Shown here: in pieces, positions 1 to 5,358 of the stretch
Layout: the number at the start of each line of letters is the position of its first letter
Position numbering within the stretch: position 1 is the stretch's first letter
Assembly: GCA_002335115.1 (NCBI GenBank)
Contig: DDCR01000065.1
Span: 1-6,279, forward strand
Direction of reading: 5' to 3'
Source of the DNA: Oceanospirillaceae bacterium UBA2001
GTDB lineage: Bacteria > Pseudomonadota > Gammaproteobacteria > Pseudomonadales > Balneatricaceae
Length of the DNA: 6,279 nt
Program-made: the position numbers and the translations under genes
The notes under the pieces: generated by a model
What the model was told of the DNA's origin: nothing
Databases searched by the model: none
What the model saw: only the letters and a program-made list of their open reading frames with translations

Positions 1-507
1 ACCTTTCATATCATCAGGAACGTGGATCGGTTTGGTTGCATTTCCAAGCTGCCTAAATCCACCACTCGAATATACCGAAAGGCAAATGTGGCCCGCATTC
101 TCAAGTGCCAGCTTACACTGCCGTTCGGCCAGCCACTCATTCGATATTCTTTTCGCATCTTCAAGTGATTTGAAAATAAAAGGCAAATCGAAAATTGCTA
201 GTTCTGATCCAAAATTACCATAGTTTGCGGTAGAACTAGTCCATAGAGCTATGAGGCCTTGGTTGGCCTGTTCACCGCACTTCTGTTCGGCACATAAGCT
301 CTTTTGATAGAATGGTTCGACCTTCATCATTCCACCAGACGCTTTTTGCATGGCTGGTATCAGCGCTTGATCTATGGCATCCCCGATCGGCATTCCCAAT
401 CTGCCCGTCGTCCCGAGTTTGAGTACTGTTTCTGCTAACACAGACTCAGCAGAAAACATAAACACTGCGGATATAGCCAGTGCCTTAATAGCGTTATTCT
501 TTTTCAT
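1..507 (-). CDS. dctP: TRAP transporter solute-binding protein, DctP family (N-terminal 169 residues; continues past window edge)
   Basis: Periplasmic binding protein of a tripartite ATP-independent (TRAP) transporter. It would capture an organic, usually carboxylated, solute for a DctQM-type membrane permease, whose genes are expected further left and are not seen. The frame is open from ATG at 507-505 to base 1. Residues 1-25 form a Sec signal peptide: a Lys-rich start, a hydrophobic core and a likely cut after SVLA. Family hallmarks follow: IFDLPFIF at 105-112, and the block GFRQLGN with KPI..PDDMKG at 150-169. Arg152 is the Arg of the first conserved block. The second, ligand-clamping Arg of the family (in the KxRVP-type motif) lies just beyond the window, so ligand type cannot be judged. 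Cys72, Cys77, Cys131 and Cys142 are in the mature part and could form disulfides. Start choice: AAGGA at 520-516 lies 8 nt before ATG. Transcribed divergently from the MocR regulator and preceded by a candidate operator. Family assignment is firm; substrate is unknown. Confidence 0.9.
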   Translation of the reverse strand, partial: MKKNNAIKALAISAVFMFSAESVLAETVLKLGTTGRLGMPIGDAIDQALIPAMQKASGGMMKVEPFYQKSLCAEQKCGEQANQGLIALWTSSTANYGNFGSELAIFDLPFIFKSLEDAKRISNEWLAERQCKLALENAGHICLSVYSSGGFRQLGNATKPIHVPDDMKG

Positions 508-547
508 GATATTTTTCCTTTATTTTTTTAATGACACAGATTTCATT

Positions 548-576
548 TAGATAAATTCAGAAAACTAAACTTCCAA
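548..576 (-). promoter_or_regulatory. Candidate sigma70 promoter of the TRAP gene
   Basis: On the minus strand, TTGGAA (576-571, 4/6 to the -35 consensus) is separated by exactly 17 bp from TATCTA (553-548, 3/6 to the -10 consensus). Transcription would begin near 541, giving a leader of roughly 33 nt before ATG at 507. The weak boxes suit an activator-dependent promoter, and the candidate operator at 611-637 lies 34 bp upstream of the -35 box. Predicted from pattern only; other AT-rich pairings in the region are possible. Confidence 0.35.
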
Positions 577-610
577 ATCAATATATACTTTGAAAGAGCA
601 TAGGAAAAGC

Positions 611-637
611 GACAGTTTTCTTTGAAGTAAAGGACAG
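611..637 (-). promoter_or_regulatory. Candidate MocR operator, copy 1: CTGTC-N17-CTGTC direct repeat
   Basis: On the minus strand the site reads CTGTC at 637-633 and again at 615-611, 22 bp apart (about two helical turns). The outer half extends to the 9-mer CTGTCCTTT (637-629). The same 9-mer, spacing and half-site order recur upstream of the epoxide hydrolase gene at 2271-2297, with 17 of 27 positions identical. MocR dimers such as GabR are known to bind tandem direct repeats of this geometry. The site lies between the divergent TRAP and regulator genes, so it may serve activation of one and autoregulation of the other. The repeat is seen directly; the protein that binds it is inferred. Confidence 0.6.
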
Positions 638-670
638 TTGTAGTCGTGATTAGCGTGTTGTAGCTATTAG
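637..670 (+). repeat. Short tandem direct repeat GTTGTAG...ATTAG in the regulator's promoter region
   Basis: GTTGTAG occurs at 637-643 and 657-663 (20 bp apart). Each copy is followed by ATTAG, at 649-653 and 666-670, with slightly different internal spacing. The first copy overlaps the edge of the candidate operator at 611-637. The repeat lies 18-51 bp before the regulator's ATG, where RNA polymerase or an autorepressor would bind. It could be a second regulatory element, or chance in AT-rich DNA. Confidence 0.3.
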
Positions 671-687
671 ACTTTGAACAAAATTTG

Positions 688-2193
688 ATGAATACTCACA
701 TTGAATCAAGGAGTCTGCGCTTGCAATCAAATACCTCAACATCTTTTAACTTACCCGAAAATTCGAAACTAGGTTTGCGTGATCAAATCTGTGAAATGGT
801 AAGCTCTTCTATCACGTCTGGGGTACTATCCTCTGATAAGCGACTACCTTCTTGTAGAGAACTAGCCCAACAACTTGAAGTATCAAGGAACACAGTTTTT
901 GCGGCTTATAATCGTCTAATAGACCTTGGTTTGCTCGTTTCTCGCAATAGATCTGGGTATTTTATCGCCTCTGAAACGCAATCAGTACTCATGCTCAATA
1001 GAGATAGTGGGCTTGGGGTAGAGCCAGAAAAAAATAGAGGCCCGTCGCCAGTTCAGTTTGAACCATCTGGTCTTATACCGGTTCTCAATCCACTAAACTG
1101 GACCAGTTACCCCTTTCCCTTTATTTATAATCAAATTGACCCCACCCTGTTTCCAGTTGAGAGTTGGCGAGAATGCTCACGCTTGGCATTAAGTCGAACC
1201 CAAAAGCCGGCGTGGATGGATGATTCGGTAGAAAGTGACAGTCCACAATTAATCCAGCAACTACGCCAACGTCTTTTAACCTACCGTGGTATTTATGCAG
1301 AACAAGATGAAATTTTGATTACCTTAGGTACGCAAAATGCCTTATTTATTATTGGTACGGTGTTTTCCAATAAGGATAAAATTATAGCGATTGAAGATCC
1401 AGGATACCCAGGGGCTCAAAATGCCTTTAAATTAAGTGGCAATAGTTTTGTCGGTGTTGCTGTTGACCAAGACGGGCTTGATGTTTCTTCTATTCCTGAG
1501 AATTGCCAGCTGGTATTTACGACTCCAAGTCACCAGTTTCCGACCATGGTGACCATGTCTGAATCACGTCGAAAGCAATTACTTGAAGCCTCAGTGGCGC
1601 AAGATTTTTTAATTATTGAAGACGACTACGAGGCTGAAATGAATTATTTTGACTCACGCTCAAGATCCCTGAGGTCGTTTGATCAAAATAACAGAGTGAT
1701 CTATGTGGGTAGTTTATCCAAAACTGTTTCACCTGGCATAAGGCTAGGCTTTATGGTGGCCCATCGGGATATTATTGAACGGGCGCGCACGATAAGAGGT
1801 GTGATGATGAGGCATCCGCCCACTATTATTCAAGAAACGGTCGCTTTGTTCTTTCGCCTTGGTTACTACGATGCCCATTTAAGAAATCTTCAGCGGCGCT
1901 ATAAAAAGCGTTGGCAGGTCATGAATCACGCTATTTCAACGCATTTATCAATGCTAGAACAAACCCAAAATAAAGGTGGTACTTCATTCTGGCTAAGAGG
2001 TCCTGAGGGATTTAATGCGAGAGATTTGGCTGATCGATTGCGTGACAAAGGCGTGCTTATTGATATTGGTGAAACCTTTTATCTAAGCCATGACACGCGC
2101 AGTTTCAGACTTGGTTTTGCCTTTGTTACTATGCAAAAACTTGAAGAAGGAATTATTATTATTGCTGAAGAAGTTAAACAATTGCTGGGTTAA
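688..2193 (+). CDS. MocR/PdxR-family transcriptional regulator (GntR winged helix fused to aminotransferase-like PLP domain)
   Basis: Cytoplasmic DNA-binding regulator of 501 residues, the usual MocR length. Residues about 25-95 form a GntR-type winged helix: LRDQICEMVSSSITSGVL, then LPSCRELAQQLEVSRNTV (about 53-70) and AAYNRLIDLGLLVSRNRSGYF. A linker leads to a fold-type I aminotransferase domain (about 145-500). PLP-site landmarks are intact: DPGYPG at 237-242, TPSHQFPT at 279-286, EDDYEAE at 311-317, the Schiff-base lysine Lys345 in SLSKTVSPGIRLGF, and Arg474 in the C-terminal FRLGF motif, the usual carboxylate-binding Arg. It is therefore expected to bind PLP and respond to an amino compound or PLP itself, as GabR, TauR and PdxR do. 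Start choice: ATG at 688; a TTG directly before it (685) is in frame but less likely. No good Shine-Dalgarno sequence is visible. It is flanked by two copies of one direct-repeat site, which suggests control of both neighbours. Family very sure; effector unknown. Confidence 0.93.
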   Translation: MNTHIESRSLRLQSNTSTSFNLPENSKLGLRDQICEMVSSSITSGVLSSDKRLPSCRELAQQLEVSRNTVFAAYNRLIDLGLLVSRNRSGYFIASETQSVLMLNRDSGLGVEPEKNRGPSPVQFEPSGLIPVLNPLNWTSYPFPFIYNQIDPTLFPVESWRECSRLALSRTQKPAWMDDSVESDSPQLIQQLRQRLLTYRGIYAEQDEILITLGTQNALFIIGTVFSNKDKIIAIEDPGYPGAQNAFKLSGNSFVGVAVDQDGLDVSSIPENCQLVFTTPSHQFPTMVTMSESRRKQLLEASVAQDFLIIEDDYEAEMNYFDSRSRSLRSFDQNNRVIYVGSLSKTVSPGIRLGFMVAHRDIIERARTIRGVMMRHPPTIIQETVALFFRLGYYDAHLRNLQRRYKKRWQVMNHAISTHLSMLEQTQNKGGTSFWLRGPEGFNARDLADRLRDKGVLIDIGETFYLSHDTRSFRLGFAFVTMQKLEEGIIIIAEEVKQLLG

Positions 2194-2270
2194 TCATCAC
2201 TTCATCTAGACCGCTGCCACCTACAAATTAATTCACTTTGACGAATAAACTAAATACAAGGGGTGAAACT

Positions 2271-2297
2271 CTGTCCTTTGAAAACCTTAAACCTGTC
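2271..2297 (+). promoter_or_regulatory. Candidate MocR operator, copy 2: CTGTC-N17-CTGTC direct repeat
   Basis: CTGTC at 2271-2275 and 2293-2297, 22 bp apart, with the outer half extended to CTGTCCTTT (2271-2279) exactly as in the copy at 611-637. It reads toward the epoxide hydrolase gene, as the first copy reads toward the TRAP gene, and ends 30 bp before the candidate -35 box at 2328. That position, upstream of a weak promoter, favours activation. The match is seen directly; recognition by the adjacent MocR protein is inference. Confidence 0.6.
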
Positions 2298-2312
2298 TCT
2301 AGACGGTTAACC
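2290..2312. repeat. Small inverted repeats overlapping the inner half-site of operator copy 2
   Basis: AACC-T-GTCT (2290-2298) and AGACGGTT (2301-2308) can pair around a 2-bp centre with one bulged T. The overlapping GGTTAACC (2305-2312) is a perfect 8-bp palindrome. No equivalent was seen at the other operator copy, so it may be incidental or a site for another factor. Confidence 0.25.
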
Positions 2313-2327
2313 TATTTTTTGAGTTAA

Positions 2328-2356
2328 TTGGTTCATAATCTTACGTGTAATTTAAT
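2328..2356 (+). promoter_or_regulatory. Candidate sigma70 promoter of the epoxide hydrolase-aldehyde dehydrogenase operon
   Basis: TTGGTT (2328-2333, 3/6 to the -35 consensus), a 17-bp spacer, and TTTAAT (2351-2356, 5/6 to the -10 consensus). The start site would fall near 2363, leaving a leader of about 55 nt before ATG at 2418. A poor -35 with a good -10 and an upstream direct-repeat operator is typical of activated promoters. Pattern-based prediction only. Confidence 0.4.
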
Positions 2357-2417
2357 AACCTAATTTAGATTAACTTGAGTTGACCGTAACTACCCAAAAC
2401 TAAGATGTGATTACAAC

Positions 2418-3572
2418 ATGAGCTTTTGCGAACCCTTCAAAATAGATATCCCTGACGCAACCTTAAATTCTGTGAGAGAGCGTGTGGCTGCCTATCCTTG
2501 GCATGAGATGCCTATTGATGGGGGCTGGAATTATGGTTCAAACATAGATTATATGAAAGAACTTGCTCAATATTGGGTTAATGAGTATGACTGGCGTAAA
2601 CATGAATCTGCCATTAATATTTTTCCTCAATTTAGGGCTCAAGTAGACGGCATAGATATTCATTTTATTCATGAGGTTGGAAGTGGCCCATCCCCAACGC
2701 CATTAATCATCAGTCATGGCTGGCCTGGCACAGTGGTTGAGTTTATGAAGGTGATTGAACCCCTCGCGCACCCAGAACGTTTTGGAGGCAAAGTTGAAGA
2801 TGCTTTTACTGTCATTGCGCCATCATTACCTGGGTTTGGTTTTTCAGGAGCCCCTCCACGCCCCTATGGTCCCCGCAAGATTGCAGGCATATTAAATACG
2901 TTAATGACCAAAGTGTTAGGTTATGACAGTTACATCGCTCAAGGAGGCGATTGGGGCGGCACCATTGCAGCATGGCTGGGTTTTGATCACTCTAAATATT
3001 GTCATGCCATTCACATTAATATTTTAACCCTGCGGCATGCTGATGGCCCTCAAACCCCAGAAGAAAAACGATGGGCACAGCAGTTTGATATAGATCAAGA
3101 GATGGAGAATGGTTACCGAACACAACAAGCGACTAAGCCACAAACTCTCAGTTATGGCATGATGGACAGTCCGGTAGGTACTGCTGCTTGGATTATTGAG
3201 AAGTTTCACTCATGGTCAGATACTGATGGGGAAAATATAGAGAGTGCGCATAGCAAAGACGACTTACTGACCAACATCATGATCTACATTGTGACCCGAA
3301 CTTTTAATACGGCGTCTTGGATTTATTATGGTCGCCGTGAAGAAGGGGGTCGAATTTTATCTAATAATGGGGACTCCATTACAGTGCCAACAGGATGTGC
3401 TTTATTTCCAAAAGAAATGTCAGCATGGCCACCCCAAAGTTATGTTAAACGCATGTGCAATGTTCAGCACTGGACTGAAATGCCCCGAGGAGGTCATTTT
3501 GGTGCGCTTGAAGAACCCGAATTATTGGTCGAAGATATTCGCACTTTCGCCAGAAAATTACGCTCTCAATAA
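2418..3572 (+). CDS. Epoxide hydrolase, EHN/microsomal type (alpha/beta-hydrolase)
   Basis: Predicted to open an epoxide to a vicinal diol by way of an Asp-ester intermediate; probably cytosolic, with no signal peptide or anchor. The length of 384 residues is normal for bacterial members. An EHN N-terminal domain (about 3-110) opens with PFKIDIPDATL, which supports this start. The hydrolase core has the oxyanion motif HGWPG (100-104), the strand SLPGFGFS (136-143) and the nucleophile elbow GGDWGG with Asp178. The cap carries GYRTQQATKPQTL (232-244) and a Tyr pair at 303-304, fitting the ring-opening tyrosines of the family. FPKE supplies the likely acid Glu333, and RGGHFGALEEPELL supplies His359. 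The whole catalytic set is therefore present. No clear ribosome site precedes ATG. It is the first gene of a likely two-gene operon with an aldehyde dehydrogenase. The fold is certain; true substrate is unknown, and a related hydrolase activity is possible. Confidence 0.92.
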   Translation: MSFCEPFKIDIPDATLNSVRERVAAYPWHEMPIDGGWNYGSNIDYMKELAQYWVNEYDWRKHESAINIFPQFRAQVDGIDIHFIHEVGSGPSPTPLIISHGWPGTVVEFMKVIEPLAHPERFGGKVEDAFTVIAPSLPGFGFSGAPPRPYGPRKIAGILNTLMTKVLGYDSYIAQGGDWGGTIAAWLGFDHSKYCHAIHINILTLRHADGPQTPEEKRWAQQFDIDQEMENGYRTQQATKPQTLSYGMMDSPVGTAAWIIEKFHSWSDTDGENIESAHSKDDLLTNIMIYIVTRTFNTASWIYYGRREEGGRILSNNGDSITVPTGCALFPKEMSAWPPQSYVKRMCNVQHWTEMPRGGHFGALEEPELLVEDIRTFARKLRSQ

Positions 3573-3587
3573 ATTAAATTTTATGAC

Positions 3588-3593
3588 AAAGGA
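3588..3593 (+). promoter_or_regulatory. Ribosome binding site of the aldehyde dehydrogenase gene
   Basis: AAAGGA lies 8 nt before ATG at 3602, inside the 29-bp gap after the epoxide hydrolase stop. It fixes the dehydrogenase start. No promoter or terminator fits in the gap, which supports co-transcription. Confidence 0.75.
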
Positions 3594-3601
3594 ATCATTC
3601 G

Positions 3602-5113
3602 ATGTCTACCTTACTTACTTATAACGAATATAGTGTTATCGCTAAAAATCTCACCTTTTCTGTTAACCCATTTGTAAATGGCAAGTTTTCTAAGCCGTTG
3701 TCAGGTAATACAATGGAGACGATTAACCCAGCTACTGGGGATGTGTTAGCCATCGTCGCAGCCTGTGGTGCAGAAGATGTAGATGCTGCTGTTATTGTTG
3801 CTCAACAAGCCTTTGATAGTGGAAAGTGGTCACGCTTACATCCTAACGAGCGCAAAGAAATTATCATTGAACTAGCTAATTTGATTGAAAAAAATCAGCA
3901 TGAGTTAGCTGTTTTAGAAAGCCTTGAAAGTGGTAAGCCAATTAGTGAATGCCAGATGACAGACTTGCCTGAGACAGTCAGTACTCTCAAATGGCATGCT
4001 GAAGCCGCTGATAAAATTTATGATCAAATCTCACCCGCTAATGAAAGTGGTATCGGACTCATTGTGCGCGAACCAATGGGGGTTGTTGGTGCAGTTTTGC
4101 CCTGGAACTTTCCCTTAATGATGTTGGCTTGGAAAATTGGCCCCGCCTTGGCAACAGGTAATAGCGTAATCGTTAAACCTGCTGAACAAACTTCATTAAC
4201 CACCTTGCGTGTGGCTGAACTTGCCTTGGAAGCTGGGGTTCCTGCAGGGGTACTGAATGTGCTGCCTGGTTTAGGGCCTGACGTAGGCGAACCGATGGGT
4301 CGCCATCATGGAATTGGTGCCATTTCGTTTACTGGGTCCACGGAAGTAGGTCGCTTGTTTGTAGAGTTTTCTGCAAAAAGTAATTTGAAAAAAATCATTC
4401 TTGAATGTGGTGGAAAAAATCCAGCAGTGGTGCTTTCCGACGCAAAAAATCTTGATAATATCGCTAAACATGTGGCCTTTTCCGCATTATGGAATATGGG
4501 TCAAAATTGCACTGCTAATGCCCGTTTAATTGTCCACAAAGATTTGAAAAAACTACTTGTTGAAAAGGTTTTAAAAGAATTTGATCACTGGAAAACAGGA
4601 GATCCACTCGATCCTCGCAATCAACTCAGTGCTATTATTTCACCAGAACAATACGCTAAGATTTTAAACTATATTGATATGGCAGCTAAAGAGGGCGCTG
4701 ATTTAATTTATGGGGGTAAAGCCATTCAAAGTGGCAATGGCCTATTTATAGAACCCACTATATTTGATAATGTGACCCCCGATATGACCATCGCTACAGA
4801 CGAAATATTTGGCCCAGTGCTGGGTATTATGTCGGTGGATTCTGATGCAGCCGCAATCGCCTTAGCTAATGATACCAGTTACGGGCTGCAGACCTCATTG
4901 TTCACCTCCAATGTGACCAATGCCCATCGTTTTGCACGCGCACTTCAGGCGGGCACAGTGTCGGTGAATTGTTATGGGGAAGGCGACATTACCACGCCAT
5001 TTGGTGGTTACAAGTTATCTGGCTTTGGTGGTCGAGATAATGGCTTTTCAGCCCATGACCAATACACAGAAACCAAAACGATTTGGATTGATCTTAGTGA
5101 AGACAGTGTTTAG
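3602..5113 (+). CDS. NAD(P)-dependent aldehyde dehydrogenase, PuuC-like
   Basis: Oxidises an aldehyde to its carboxylate using NAD(P)+ in the cytoplasm. 503 residues, a normal family length. Landmarks: FVNGKF (24-29) and NPATGDVLA (42-50) at the N-terminus; PWNFPL with Asn169; VKPAEQTSL with Lys192 for cofactor binding; FTGSTEVG (243-250); the general base Glu268 in LECGGKNP; the catalytic thiol Cys303 in GQNCTA; and EIFGPVLG with Glu401. All active-site residues are present. The C-terminal block, GDIT.PFGGYK.SGFGGRDN...YTETKTIWI (461-496), closely resembles E. coli PuuC (gamma-glutamyl-gamma-aminobutyraldehyde dehydrogenase) and related amino-aldehyde enzymes. The substrate class, an amino- or acylamino-aldehyde, is therefore suggested but not proven. 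It follows the epoxide hydrolase gene by 29 bp with its own ribosome site, and a terminator lies about 110 bp downstream, so it probably ends the operon. Confidence 0.93.
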   Translation: MSTLLTYNEYSVIAKNLTFSVNPFVNGKFSKPLSGNTMETINPATGDVLAIVAACGAEDVDAAVIVAQQAFDSGKWSRLHPNERKEIIIELANLIEKNQHELAVLESLESGKPISECQMTDLPETVSTLKWHAEAADKIYDQISPANESGIGLIVREPMGVVGAVLPWNFPLMMLAWKIGPALATGNSVIVKPAEQTSLTTLRVAELALEAGVPAGVLNVLPGLGPDVGEPMGRHHGIGAISFTGSTEVGRLFVEFSAKSNLKKIILECGGKNPAVVLSDAKNLDNIAKHVAFSALWNMGQNCTANARLIVHKDLKKLLVEKVLKEFDHWKTGDPLDPRNQLSAIISPEQYAKILNYIDMAAKEGADLIYGGKAIQSGNGLFIEPTIFDNVTPDMTIATDEIFGPVLGIMSVDSDAAAIALANDTSYGLQTSLFTSNVTNAHRFARALQAGTVSVNCYGEGDITTPFGGYKLSGFGGRDNGFSAHDQYTETKTIWIDLSEDSV

Positions 5114-5121
5114 TTAGATTG

Positions 5122-5139
5122 GCCACAGTAAGCTGTGGC
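5122..5139 (+). repeat. Short hairpin just after the dehydrogenase stop codon
   Basis: GCCACAG (5122-5128) and CTGTGGC (5133-5139) pair perfectly around a TAAG loop, 8 nt after the stop codon. It is followed by A residues rather than a T run, so it is not a classical intrinsic terminator. It could slow 3' exonucleases or aid termination at 5226-5253. Confidence 0.45.
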
Positions 5140-5225
5140 AAAAAGCGTCAATGTGGTCGATAGTTGCTCAGATTAGAGAAGTCCCAAAAAATACTTCGCC
5201 TTTACCCTAGTTGTGTAATTCAACT

Positions 5226-5253
5226 AAAAAGCCCGATATCATTCGGGCTTTTT
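5226..5253. terminator. Intrinsic terminator, probably bidirectional, after the hydrolase-dehydrogenase operon
   Basis: An 11-bp perfect stem, AAAAAGCCCGA (5226-5236) with TCGGGCTTTTT (5243-5253), around a 6-nt TATCAT loop. The GC core is GCCCG/CGGGC and a T run follows on the plus strand. The A run on the left gives the same structure on the minus strand. It separates the dehydrogenase from the methyltransferase gene, implying separate transcription. Confidence 0.92.
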
Positions 5254-5358
5254 ATTTCTACATATCAGCAAAGCAGGGGTATGCAGGAGCGCTTACTGAA
5301 TTGTAAAATGGTTCCGTTTTAGAGATTCAAAAACGAGTCAACATAAGGTAGTTTTTAC

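Noticed and set aside
32..223. Plus-strand open frame of 63 codons opposite the TRAP gene
   Set aside because: It lies wholly antisense to a well-supported TRAP coding region, has no ribosome site and resembles no family.
638..666. Promoter for the regulator: TTGTAG, 17 bp, TAGCTA
   Set aside because: Spacing is right but the boxes match the consensus at only 3/6 and 2/6, too weak to call.
588..678. CTTTGAA repeated at 588-594, 620-626 and 672-678 (and once more at 2276-2282)
   Set aside because: Uneven spacing (32 and 52 bp) and a low-complexity AT-rich setting make chance a good explanation; only the copy within operator 2 touches a stronger motif.
685..687. TTG as the start codon of the MocR regulator
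   Set aside because: An ATG follows immediately in frame at 688; it is the stronger start and adds no loss of conserved sequence.
3024..3209. Minus-strand open frame of 61 codons inside the epoxide hydrolase gene
   Set aside because: It is antisense to conserved hydrolase sequence and its product shows no recognisable domain.
3328..3624. Plus-strand open frame of 98 codons spanning the end of the hydrolase gene and the start of the dehydrogenase gene
   Set aside because: It is out of frame with both conserved genes, and both keep their family signatures to the ends. An overlapping product is unlikely.
4271..4471. Minus-strand open frame of 66 codons inside the dehydrogenase gene
   Set aside because: Antisense to the catalytic core of the dehydrogenase and without its own signals.
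5254..5358. SAM- or homocysteine-related riboswitch before the methyltransferase gene
   Set aside because: Only about 105 nt, with no recognisable stem set or second terminator before the start codon.
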